Shown: positions 1-10,400, counted from the stretch's first letter. The stretch: 21,693 nucleotides of DNA from Carex sylvatica (GCA_964058845.1 CAXKVR010000844.1:1-21693), one strand, 5' to 3'. Numbers and translations: made by a program. The notes: generated by a model from the letters alone, not told the origin.

Positions 1-308
1 GTTACCACAACCATTTTCTACATTTTAAAGTCCAAATCGTCAATCCAAACCGTTCAACATGATCTCCACAATAAAATGTGCTTCCAGATCAAATTTTACA
101 TTTTTTAAAATTTGTTTACTATTTATTAAGATGGGTACAAAAACTAGTTAAATTCAGGCCATTGAATTTTGTACCATCTTAATAAATAGTAAACAAATTC
201 CAAAAAATATAAAATTTGATATGGAAGCACATTTTATTGTGAAGATCATGTTGAACGGTTTGGATCGACGATTTGGACTTTAAAAATGTAGAAAATGATT
301 GTGGTAAC
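1..308. repeat. Foldback MITE, copy 1 (left edge at window start)
   Basis: The two halves are near-perfect inverted repeats. The first bases (GTTACCACAACCATTTTC) are mirrored at 291-308 with one mismatch, and the complementarity runs inward to a short centre near 150. There is no coding potential. The repeat begins at base 1, so the true left end and any target duplication may lie outside the window. The arms contain motifs found again at 12199-12576 (AACCGTTCAAC, AGATCAAATTTTACATTTTT, ACTATTTATTAAG), so the two are copies of one family. The superfamily is not assigned. Confidence 0.85.
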
Positions 309-852
309 TTGTTGTAACTCAAAAATTATTGCAACTTGATCCCTCCTCATATATGATATAGTTTAATATATATTATGAAAATAATTATGTATATATCTAC
401 GGATATCCAATTCGTACCTGTATCCGAAAAATAAAGACAGTTACGATATGGTTTTACCACTATCCGATCCATTTGTGTCTGATCACATTCTCCCTTTCAT
501 TTTCAATTAAAGTCCAAACAACTCATTTGAATTGCTTAATGTGACATATTAAAATATATTTGAAGATCAAAATTTATATTTTTATAAAATTTTTTACTAT
601 TTATTTAGATAGGTATAATTTTTTTTTAAATCCAAAAACAGTGATTTTGTATCTATTTTTATTCAGAAACAATAATTCTGTATATATATATATAAAATAG
701 TAAATGTTAGTATTATAATATTTAAGAGTATTTATTGTACCTCTTTTAAAGTTAATGCTCAATTTTAAATACAAAATTACCATTATATCCATGGTTGTTT
801 ATATTATTATATTAAGAGTACTATTTATGATGTTTGGATCTTTAATTTGTAG
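309..852. other. AT-rich intergenic stretch with a MITE half
   Basis: No gene is supported here. At about 541-620 there is a diverged half of the same foldback family seen at 1-308: TATTAAAATAT, then AGATCAAAATTTATATTTTT, then TTTTTTACTATTTATT, in the same order and spacing as the left arm of the other copies. At about 397-475 there is a TATCCGA / GATATCC-rich patch. The small minus-strand reading frame here is AT-driven and shows no recognisable protein. Confidence 0.5.
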
Positions 853-1895
853 AATGTCAGTATTTTTGTAATACAAGCGCTTAATTAAATATTCATAATA
901 CATGAAATATTTGGTACTTCATTTTTCAGTTTATTTTGCATGCCTTGTTCCATTTTTATAAGAGAAATATGGTTTCATAAATAAATTAATATTGATAAAT
1001 AATTTTATTTATGCATGAAAATAGCAAACGTTATGAAATAAGAAATTATTATTAATTTAAAATTAATGTTGAAATTATAAAGTATTATAATTGGTAAAAG
1101 TATTTAAACAAATATAAATTTGTCAAGGGTAGTAGGACCATTTTTACCCTTAAAATTAAAGATTTAGTAATAAAAAAAACTGTAGGAGAATGTTGGTCAC
1201 TAATTAAGTAATTTGAGGGGCCAGGGGGGGCAAAATTCTACTTTTCTGCGTTGTTGTGTCCTTTGATCTGCACGAATTTTGACGGAGATCAGTTCGTACA
1301 AATTTTAGGAGCATTTGGGAGTAGGAAAAAGTAGGTACAGTGGAACCCTCCTCTTAAGATAATATTCATTCTAATGTCAGTATTTTTGTAATACAAGTGC
1401 TTAATTAAATATTCATAATACATGAAATATTTGGTACTTCATTTTTCAGTTTATTTTGTATGCCTTGTTTCATTTTTATAAGAGAAATATGGTTTCATAA
1501 ATAAATTAATATTGATAAATAATTTTATTAATACATGAAAATAGCAAACGTTATGAAATAAGAAATTATTATTAATTTAAAATTAATGTTGAAATTATAA
1601 AGTATTATAATTGGTAAAAGTATTTAAACAAATATAAATTTGTCAAGGGTATTAGGACCATTTTTACGCTTAAAATTAAAGATTTAGTAATAAAAAAAAT
1701 TGTGGGAGAATGTTGGTCACTAATTAAGTAATTCGGGGGCCAGCGGGGGCAAAATTCTACTTTTCTGCATGCGCTGTTGTGTCCTTTGATCTGCACGAAT
1801 TTTGACGGAAATTAGTTCGTACAAATTTTAGGAGCATTTGGGAGTAGGAAAAATTAGGTACAGTGGAACCCTCCTCTTAAGATAATATTCATTCT
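853..1895. repeat. 520-bp head-to-tail tandem duplication
   Basis: Copy A (853-1372) and copy B (1373-1895) start with the same AATGTCAGTATTTTTGTAAT and end with the same GATAATATTCATTCT. Reading through, they differ by only about 15-20 substitutions and a few indels; the most variable spot is a G-rich patch (about 1215-1230 versus 1733-1750). Nothing lies between the copies. They have no TG...CA ends and no reading frame, so they are not LTRs of a retroelement with an internal region. The nature of the unit is unknown. Confidence 0.9.
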
Positions 1896-2017
1896 AATAT
1901 TACCGTTTTTATATTAAAAGAAAATAAACGGTCAATATGAATGAATGGTCATCATATGCAAATCAACTCAAACGGAAATTGATTTTAATGCTTGCACATG
2001 CTATTCTCAATTGCTTC

Positions 2018-2026
2018 AAAATACAG
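2018..2026 (+). repeat. Left target-site duplication of the MULE (AAAATACAG)
   Basis: The nine bases AAAATACAG directly precede the left TIR and recur exactly at 11522-11530, directly after the right TIR. A 9-bp duplication is the usual size for Mutator superfamily insertions. This fixes the element ends at 2027 and 11521. Confidence 0.95.
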
Positions 2027-2255
2027 CGGCCATTTTTATTAATACCCAAAAAACAAAACTAAATTTTAAAAATAACCTTAACCAATTTTTTTTTTTAAAA
2101 ATAACCCAACCGCCCGGGCCCGGGGCGGCCCAAAAAACAACCCACCCGCCTGGGCCTCGGGCGGGCCACAGAGGGACCAGACCGCCAGCCATGGGAGCGG
2201 TCCAGTGGTGAGCAAACCGCCAGCAGTGGGGGCGGTCCACTAGTGGACATTTAAA
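2027..2255 (+). repeat. Left terminal inverted repeat
   Basis: The repeat starts CGGCCATTTTTATTAATACC and ends at TTTAAA (2250-2255). The first 160 bp (2027-2186) are identical to the reverse complement of 11362-11521. The inner 69 bp differ at about 19 positions. A chain of four GC-rich palindromes with CCGCC/GGCGG arms lies at roughly 2110-2133, 2147-2167, 2180-2203 and 2216-2238. The differences between the two ends fall in the palindrome loops and next to TTTAAA, while the arms are kept. Reading frames seen across this stretch on both strands are composition artefacts. Confidence 0.95.
2250..2255 (+). promoter_or_regulatory. Putative core promoter (TTTAAA) for the PMD gene
   Basis: TTTAAA sits at the inner edge of the TIR, just after the last palindrome and just before the CT-rich leader of the PMD gene. 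The same hexamer lies at the mirrored position in the right TIR (11293-11298), upstream of the transposase gene. The related relic at 14187 has a canonical TATATAAATAG in the equivalent place. Transcription would be expected to start about 25-35 bp downstream. This is inferred from position and conservation only. Confidence 0.5.
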
Positions 2256-2524
2256 CCCGTGAACCCTCTCCCCATTTCTCCCTTCTCTGCCTCCCCTCCG
2301 CATCAGAACCAGAAAAAGAAAAAAAAAACCCCCAGCCAGCGCCGCCCCAGCCAAGTCCGCCCCCACCCCCGCCGCCGGTGCTCCGCCCTTGTCTCCGCCG
2401 CTGCTGCGCCACTCCTCTCCTCTCCCTCGCTCGCTCACTCTCTCTCTCGCTCGTACCTCCCCGCCCACGAATCCGCACCTCTCCGCGGTCTACCTCGTTG
2501 GAATTGCTCCATTTATCTCGGGTA

Positions 2525-2905
2525 AGTTTTCGATTCGATTGAATGCGATTAAGTTGTGTAATTGTTGAAATCGAGTTGATTCGGTTCGATTCGATTCAAA
2601 TCGATTCGGTTAAAATTGATTCGGTTCGATTCGGTTAAAATCGATTCGGTTCGATTCGGTTAAATTGTGTAATTATTGAAATCAAATTGATTCGGTTGAT
2701 TCGGTTCGATTCGATTGTGATTAAATTGTGTAATTATTGAAATCGAATTAATTCGGTTGATTCGATTCAAATCGATTCGGTTCGACTCGATTGTGATGAA
2801 ATTGTGTAATTGTTGAATTCTATTCGATTGTGTAACTTATGCAAATGTAATTAAGTTGTGTAATTGTTAAATTCGATTCGATTATGAATTGTTAGAATTG
2901 GTATA
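2525..2905. repeat. TTCGGTTCGATT-type tandem repeats in the PMD leader intron
   Basis: About 380 bp are built from short variants of GATTCGGTTCGATTCGGTTA, interspersed with TTGTGTAATTATTGAAATC. The motif recurs at irregular spacing of roughly 20-70 bp. There is no coding content. This looks like slippage-driven expansion within the intron. Confidence 0.8.
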
Positions 2906-2929
2906 ATGTCACGAATTATGGAAATTAGG

Positions 2930-3430
2930 GGTTATTAATAAATGCTATTAAATTGCAGAAATTGCGGGATTAAATTTTGAAATTATAATTGCGGTAATTA
3001 TGTATTTTTTTTTAATTATAAATGCTATTAAATTATGTAAATGCTATTAAATTATGTAAATGTTATTAAATTGCGGGAATTGCGGGATTAAATTTTAAAA
3101 TTATAAATGCTATTAAATTATGTATTTTTTTCTTTGAGGTAAAAACGGTAATTCTTACATGCAAAATTTAGTGAAACGTCAAATCTTATCAAGGAAAAAA
3201 ATCCCAACTAATTTGCAGAAATAATGTTTTTTTTTTTGAAATTATAAATGCTATTAAATTGCGAGAATTGCGGGATTAAATTTTGAAATTATAAATGCTA
3301 TTAAATTATGAATTTTTTTCTTTGAGAAAACAGTAATTCTTCCATGCAAAATTTAGTGAAACGTCAAATTTTATAAAATGGAAATATATATTGTGTGATT
3401 ATATAAAATATGTTATTTAGTATATAAGTT
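2930..3430. repeat. Roughly 185-bp tandem duplication in the PMD leader intron
   Basis: The words TGCGGGATTAAATTTTGAAA, AATGCTATTAAATTATG and ATGCAAAATTTAGTGAAACG recur in order. The last occurs at 3159 and 3344, an offset of 185 bp. Extra partial copies lie at 2940-3060. The copies are diverged by small indels. No gene is present. Confidence 0.75.
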
Positions 3431-3599
3431 ATGCATTTTTTATTTTTTTGAGAAAAGATCGTAGGTAGATAATTTATGTATTTGACTACATTAAAGAGTT
3501 AACTATTTGATTACATCAATAGATAAAATTGAATATTTAGAGGAGATTGAGAATAAAATAATAAATTATTGTAATATTTAAAAAAAAATTACACAATTT

Positions 3600-3690
3600 T
3601 GTTTCCATATATAATATGTTATAATATATTACAATTTTATTGTTATAATATATTATAATTTTATTGTTATAATATATTATAGTTTTGGTG
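3600..3690. repeat. Short AT tandem repeat (ATTTTATTGTTATAATATAT)
   Basis: A unit of about 28 bp, containing TTATTGTTATAATATATTA, is repeated two to three times inside the leader intron. It has no coding content. The minus-strand reading frame that covers it (Asn/Ile/Tyr repeats) is a by-product of the repeat. Confidence 0.7.
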
Positions 3691-4109
3691 ATGTTGAAGG
3701 TATTTTGAAGTTGACGAAACACATGTATATATCAATATAAATTAATTTCAAGTAAAACAAATTATTTTAAAGTATATGAAAATTTGTTTAAAAATTACAT
3801 TTTTTTTTGCAAGTAAATTATCAATATTTAAGAAAAATATATGTATACTTATGTTTTTTCCAAATTTTATTTGTTTGTCGATTTTCACAATAATTTTTAT
3901 TTTAAAAAGTGAATTTCATACTATATAAAAGTTTATTGAATTTCAGGGTTTGAATTTCATACTATTTTAGGGTTTTAATTGCTTGAATTTGCAGTTCAAT
4001 TAGGGTTTGAATTTGGTTGAAAATATTTATAAATTGTTTCAAATTTCGAATAAATTTTAATTTTTAAAATTTGTGGTTGATTAATATGGATTTTTTTTGT
4101 AAATGTAGT

Positions 4110-7100
4110 ATGCCCAGATCTAGACGGTGGGGAGTACGAGCTGCGCCTGCAGCGGATCCGGCTGCAGCGGGTCCAGATGCCGTGGATCCGAGTGTAGCGG
4201 GCACGTCTTCGGTGGATCCGATTGGAGAGGGTCCGTCGTCATATGAGGATCCGATTGGAGCGGGTTCTCAGGCTGGTTTTACAGATGGTGCGCATGATCC
4301 TGACACATTTAGTCCTCTTCTATGGACCCATCATGTTAAGCACCGCGTCTCATTGGCATCTCTTGAGGTACGTGATTTTTATACTTAATGTAAATAAATA
4401 ATACTAAAAAAATGGCACGATTTGAGTCTCATAAATTGATAATAAATACAGGATGATGTCATGCTTACGGTGAGGCACCGCAGGTCTGAGATTCCGTTCG
4501 TTCCCCATGAAGAAATGCAGCGATGCCTCTTGAACCTTGGGTTGTATCAGCTTGCCACTATGCCGCAGAGTAAGATCGATCAGTCTCTGATGCATGGTCT
4601 AGCGGAGAGATGGCGACCTGAGACCCATACATTTCATCTCCCGGTCGGAGAGATGACAGTCACCCTTGGTGATGTGAGCGCATTATGGGGTTTACCCATT
4701 GATGGCGAGCCCATAGGTGGCATCTCAGACCATCCAAACCTGCAGAGGATGATACCGGAGTTGTTAGGGTGTGATCCAAATAATCTGCAGAAGAAATTGA
4801 AGAAGAAGAAGAAGAAGGGGGAGGAGGAGGAGGAGTTCCGGTATTCTGGGTACTGTATTTCTCTAAAGGCACTCCGGTCTCACTTCTTTCAGAATCAGAT
4901 ATTTCCTGAGACTGCTGACATTGAGGCGGTCAGGAGGTACCATTACACTCGTTAAAGTAACTTAGTAGTTAATCAACAATCTCAATTATTTATATTGATT
5001 ATTTTATATTGCAGGTATACTAGGGCGTATGTGCTGGATTTGTGTGGTGCTGTCATGTTCGAGGATTCCAGCGGTGATGCGGTCCCGATTATGTACCTCT
5101 CCCTGCTGAGAAACATGGAGAAAGAATCGAGATGGAACTGGGGTGGAGCTGTCCTCGCCCACTTATACAGAGGCCTGTGTCATGCCTGTCTGGTAAGCCT
5201 GTATTAATATACGTTGTAATTGAAAATTGAATAAGACGCACCAAGATTTTATTTTAAGTTAAATTTTCAGGTGAGGAATAAACAGATTTTTGGACCGCTT
5301 CTTCTGCTACAGCATTGGTCGTGGTCACATCTTCCTGTAAATCGGCCAGTTATACCATTGCCACATCCCCGATGGGGAGTTCCTACCCCAGACAGATGCC
5401 CCGCGTACGGTGCCATATGGGGCTGTCATCAGAGTTATGAAGAAACAGGCAGGGGGGTTTCTTATGTTCGAGGTCAGCTCCAGATGCTCCGAGATGCGAA
5501 TGTCGATTGGTTTCCGTATCGTACATGGTATCAGCGTAGATGGCTGAGCCCGCTGACACTGGAGCAGACACGACTATGGTATTATCGGGGACCAGTCGTT
5601 TGTTTCTGGATAGTGGAGTATCACTATCCCGATCGGGTGTCTCGACAATTTGGCTTGGATGCTTTCATTCCGGATAACCCGCTGATGGGTAAGGATGATA
5701 CCGACAAGTTTCACAAGTAAGTACTATGTACTTAATTTTATTATCACTTTAATAATGTCACCGTTTCTCTCATTTCTAATTAATTGTACCTATAGTACGG
5801 CGCACACCAAGCCCAAAGTCGACTGGAGACAGCATTTCAGCTTGGAGTACGGCTTGGCTCGACATCCGGATCAGCAGTTATGGAGTCCGCCATCGGGAGC
5901 GTCAGTGGGTGCTGGTCCCGGGGATTTGAGATATGCCGTCTGGTACCAGAGATGGGGCATACCGTCAGTCTATCTTACGGGCCATTATGGCGACAACCTT
6001 CGACGTAGACTGATGGATTCATCTGGCAATTACATGCCTTGGGGTCCGATCAATGCTCGCGCGGTAAATACAACTTAAACATACTGTAATTACAAATTGC
6101 AAATTTTAATTACTTACTGTTGTCATAATCATGTTGTGTGCAGATGTTGACAGCTATGAGAGGAGTTGGACACAGCCTGGTGTGCATGGCGAGGGATGCT
6201 TGGCGATATATAGGATGCCAAATGCTTGAGCACACTGCACCAATCGTGGAGACAGGCGGTTTTGAAGGCCGCCTCGTTGGCATGCTGCGCGATTCTGGGG
6301 AGAACATCAATTGGCGGGATATACAGAAGACACCGCGTAATCCAGATTATCAACCAGAGGCCATATACGCTCAGGATATGCCACCACCTCCTGCAGGTAA
6401 TTGCAAGTTAATATTAAAAGTAGGACACACACAATGGTTCTATTTTCACCGAATTATTTGTTGTAACTCATTTAACTTTCAATTATGTAGAGGATGACTC
6501 GGGTTGGGCGTTCCACCACTGGGTGTTGAATACACAAGGATGGGACGCTTACAGAAATAAATACGGAGTTCCGGTAGAGCTTGGCCCGGTCAGTTACTGT
6601 TTTATATTATTTATTGCAGAGTTATTTGTATGTAGCAAAACTGACATTATTTCAATTTAGGATGGAGCACCTCGTTGGAATGCCGAGCCTAGTTTTAGCG
6701 TGGATGAGCTGCCCCCGTTCGATACAGATGCTGAGGACATTGGCTCCCACAGGCCACGATATGGAGTGCAGATGGAGCACGACTACGAGGCTGGAGGGAG
6801 TGCATCTCAGACTGCAGATGGCTTTGTCTCTGCATTATTTGGTACAGCGCCTCCTGCCACGTATGCTGCAAGCTGGGAGGAAGATCCATGGGAGCTACGT
6901 ACAGGCCCGGCACCCGCAGAGTCAGCTGGTCTATTTGATCCATGGACATCCGGTACAGGTACGCATCACATGTATACGGGAGAGGAGGACGAGGATATGG
7001 AGGAGGAGGATTTAGGAGATGCGAGTCCGCAGAGGCGCGTGCAGCCGCACAGGGATGGCAAAGGCATAGCGGCTCGTAGGTTGTCTCCCTCCGGCAGGAA

Positions 7101-7113
7101 ACGACGAGGATGA
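4110..7113 (+). CDS. Plant mobile domain (PMD / MAIN-like) protein, transposon-borne
   Basis: The coding exons are 4110-4367, 4452-4936, 5015-5192, 5271-5716, 5796-6063, 6144-6396, 6491-6588 and 6661-7113. They total 2,439 nt for 812 aa, all with GT-AG introns of 72-94 bp and matching phases. The start is the first ATG after the leader intron. Residues 15-52 are a degenerate Val-Asp-Pro repeat. The PMD fold covers about residues 90-545, with RWRPETHTFHLP (139-150), LGDVSALWGLPIDG (158-171), YTRAYVLDLCG near 249 and WNWGGAVLAHLYRGL. A Lys-then-Glu run (200-214) interrupts it. The C-terminal 150 residues are low complexity, with an acidic patch and a basic, NLS-like end (GRKRRG). PMD proteins include Arabidopsis MAIN and MAIL1, nuclear factors in transposon silencing and genome stability. 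The biochemical role of transposon copies is unknown. The exon model is read by eye from splice consensus and family similarity. Confidence 0.9.
4140..4266 (+). repeat. GGATCCG-containing minisatellite in PMD exon 2
   Basis: GGATCCG recurs four times (near 4154, 4184, 4214 and 4246), each with a following GCGGG or GAGGG block. It encodes the Asp-Pro ... Ala/Glu-Gly repeats near the PMD N-terminus. Copies are irregular in length (about 30-33 bp). It stays in frame, so it changes the length of a presumably disordered N-terminal tail. Confidence 0.7.
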
Positions 7114-7459
7114 TTGCAGAGTTTTTTTTATTGTGATGTAGGTCTGACTGTAGTATTTTGAGTTTGCAGCTGTTGTGTTATATGTCTTGGTTTGTTTTAT
7201 TTTATATTTCATGTTGACTTTTATCTTTTTTTTACTTTACATTTCGTCGTTTTTATCTGCGTGCATATCTTTTTGTATGTAGCATTTCGTCATTTCTACT
7301 CATTAGTTACTACGTAATCATAAAAAATCAAAATATTACATATCATATTAAAAGCCCAACATTACAATTAAAGTTCAACAACACAATTAAAGTTCATATT
7401 TTAGTTAAAACCAAACAAATAAGTTCACACAACACAAGTAAGTTCACACAATAGCAGGT
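7114..7459. other. Convergent 3' intergenic region of the MULE
   Basis: This is the gap between the PMD stop (7113) and the transposase stop (7460, on the other strand). It is T-rich on the PMD side and A-rich toward the transposase side, as expected for two opposed 3'UTRs. No gene is seen. AATAAA-like words occur on the minus strand near 7193-7203, so the transposase transcript could run into the PMD 3'UTR and give overlapping antisense ends. Actual poly(A) sites cannot be read from the sequence. Confidence 0.6.
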
Positions 7460-10400
7460 TTATCTGCCCCTTCCACCACGTCTCAAAAAACCAATGATGC
7501 GACTAGTTCTACTGGTACCAACTGCAGGTGCGGCATTACTTGTAGAGGCTTGGCAACTAGATGATTGGCTCGGAGGAGGGGGATGTTCTGTTCTACCAGT
7601 TGCTTCAGCAACAACTCTAGCATTTTCTCTTTCGTTGTGCTCGTTTATGGCATCTGAACATAGGAACACAATTCAATTAGTAATATAATAAGATCATAAA
7701 TGAATTTCGTACAATGCTACATACCTGCCGTGCGCCTGTCAGAAACAGAACGGCGAGCCCGATTTCCCGACGGTCGCCTACCACCCATCTCGTCCATGGT
7801 CATTACAACACGCTTGTGTCTCCTCCTCCCCTTTCTTATCCATCCTTCTGAAGGAAGTATTCTATCACCGACATATGCAGACCACTCATGCTGATCGGGA
7901 TAAGAATGGAAAGATCCACCCCAAGTGGAAGCAAGGTAATCGGTACGATACATGTCAGCAACATAGTGATCCTCACAGTAGTTCCTCACTCGGCATACAG
8001 CCATCACGTGACTACAGGGTATGTGACTTAGTTGGGGTCCTTGGCATGTACAGGTTACCGCCCTGGCATCTCCAAATTTAACCACGTACTTGCAAGCCCT
8101 CTTCACAAACTCCATAGTGCCATCTGGTTTGCGACTGGTAGGAGCATATTCATTTGGATTTTGCACTTCGAATTCAGTACCATCATTACCCATCGGGATT
8201 ACGGTCATAGTTGCACCTTTCTCCCTGTGTTGTCTTAGTTTTTCCTCCACCCTTGTTGAAAATGACTGATTAATCCTTATTAATTCTGCGGCCTTAGCAC
8301 GCCGTTCCTGAAACCAGGCATTTAACTTGTAGAATGTATCCTCTACAACTGCAGCCATGGGCAACATCCGACTCTGCTTGAAAACTGCATTCAGCGACTC
8401 CGACCCGTTGGTGGTCATAATTCCCCAACGCCAACCTCCATCACGGGATTGATATATTTTCTCGTATGCTGGATCTTCGTTTACATCTCTGGGATTATTT
8501 TTGCCCACCTTCATTAAGTAGAGATTTGCCTTTGGCATGTACTAAAAAAATAAGAAAATAAAATAATATAAGTAAATAATTGTACTAAAAAAACAGTCTT
8601 CGGAAAATAAAATAATATATGTAAACAATTGAAATATATATACCTTTGCAAAATTTCTAGTCATCTCTACCACCCTTCTCGGTTTTTTCTTTCTGCAATT
8701 TTGTCTAAATGTTTCTAGAACCCACTTGTCATTTCCGGTTGCCTTGGAAAGGTTCTCCGCAACGTGTTGCATACACAACCTGTGCACACACTGCCCAGTA
8801 CGCGTTGACCAACCGTAATCTTCACGATCAAAAACATATTTTATTCCTTTGTGTTGGTCTGATATCACACAGAAAAATTTTTCTTCCCCAATCACCCGTC
8901 TTCTTAAAAACTGCATAAAGAATCCCCAGTTCTCACCATCCTCTTTCTGAACAATTGCAAAGGCCAAAGGTAACAACTGATTCTCAGCATCATATGCACA
9001 TGCTATCAGTAGCCTCCCCTCATAACGGCCGGACATGAAGCATGCATCAATGCTGATAACGGGTCTGATGTATGGCACAGCTTGGATACAAGCCCCAAAA
9101 GCCCATGCTATGCCCTTGAATTGTTGAGCTCCCTCTATTAGTACTCCATCCTTATCAAAAAAAGGGCCATGCCATAGTTCATATACGGTCCCGATGTTTG
9201 TACTTGCCATGGCCTGGAGCAATGGTGCCAGATAGCCGTATGAATCCTTCCAACTACCGAATATTCTGCAAACCGCAAGTTCACGACCTCTCCACAGCCT
9301 GTTGTATTTTGGGATTACATATTTGTATTTGTGTCTGACGGTTCTAGCCACCGCCTTGATGCTCATCGATGGATCCAACTTAATGTCCTCCTCAATTGCA
9401 TCGGCAATTAGTGATGCCGTCAGCTGTGCATGGTCTGTCCTTGTGGATGCAGACTTACATGTGTGAGGTGGTTCACACTTCCTAATCATCCATGCTTCCC
9501 CTGAACCCGCAGGGGTTGCATAAAGGCGGAACTCGCACCGCGGGTGAGTTTTACATAGCACAACTAACCGTGTTCGCTCTCTTTTATTTATTTTATATTC
9601 CCAGTTGCCGTGTACATGGGTCTCATTGATTTTCTTTACAAGTTCGTCTATGTTTGTATAAAGTTGCCCTGCAGCAAGTTCCTGATTGTATTTAACACGA
9701 GGACCAAAGAAACTAATGTCTGCCTCTTCGAAAGCTGTAGTATCGTTGAATGTGGTGACCGGATGCTTATTTCCCCGACCTCTAATCGGGAATTTTTCTG
9801 CCCTGGATAAACCTAGTACATTTGCATCACCATCTGATAAGTCATCAGATTCCCAAACCCCTTGGTATTCATCCCCCGTTTCCATTTCCCTTTCTGGTAT
9901 GGCATCAATAGCATCAACATCAATATCAATATCAGTTCGATTAACGGGTACCGGTCCTGACTCTGGCATAGTTGGAAATCTAGGGATTATGGGTGTCTGT
10001 CTGGGTGGTGGTGGTAACTCTTCAGTATTTTCAGGGGAGTTGTGGTACCCCTGGTTGTCACAAGGGGAGTGCTGGTGGTAAACCTGGTTGTCATAAGGGG
10101 AGTGCTGGTGGTACCCCTGGTTGTCATAAGGGGAGTGCTGGTGGTACCCCTGGTTGTCATAAGGGGAGTGATGCTGGTACCCCTGGTTGTCATATGGGGA
10201 GTGATGCTGGTACCCCTGGCTGTCATATGGGGAGTGCTGCTGGTACCCCTGGCTGTCATATGGGGAGTGCTGCTGGTACCCCTGATTGTCATAACCTGAA
10301 TTTTCATAACCTGAAGGTCCAGCCCTAGTAGTACTTGAAGGTCCAGCCCTAGCCCGGAGAACCCTCTTCGAATATATGTCCATTACCTGGACCCCACTGG

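Larger units (their letters stand above)
2280..4108 (+). other. PMD gene leader: noncoding exon 1 and 5'UTR intron
   Basis: From about 2280 to 2521 there is a C/T-rich leader with no ATG. It ends at a consensus donor, G|GTAAGT (GT at 2522). The next acceptor that makes sense is AAATGTAG at 4101-4108, one base before the PMD start codon. This gives a leader intron of about 1.59 kb. The intron is AT-rich and filled with local tandem repeats, listed separately. The leader start is an estimate from the TTTAAA box. A long leader intron is typical of plant genes that need intron-mediated enhancement; whether that applies here is inference. Confidence 0.65.

Noticed and set aside
1..308. A microRNA precursor
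   Set aside because: The hairpin is long and nearly perfect along its whole length and belongs to a dispersed family, which fits a MITE better than a MIR gene.
853..1895. The 520-bp pair as LTRs of a retrotransposon
   Set aside because: The copies abut with no internal region, lack TG...CA ends, and have no primer-binding site or polypurine tract between them.
2016..2525. Gly/Arg- and Pro-rich reading frames over the left TIR and leader
   Set aside because: They cross the target duplication, TIR and leader, have no family similarity, and reflect GC-rich composition. A matching frame in the right TIR (11275-11606) is the same artefact.
9987..10328. Long reading frames on both strands across the 33-bp repeat (Gly/Cys/His-rich or Val/Leu-rich)
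   Set aside because: The unit is a multiple of three and stop-free in several frames. Only the minus-strand frame that continues into the PB1-like and DNA-binding domains is real.
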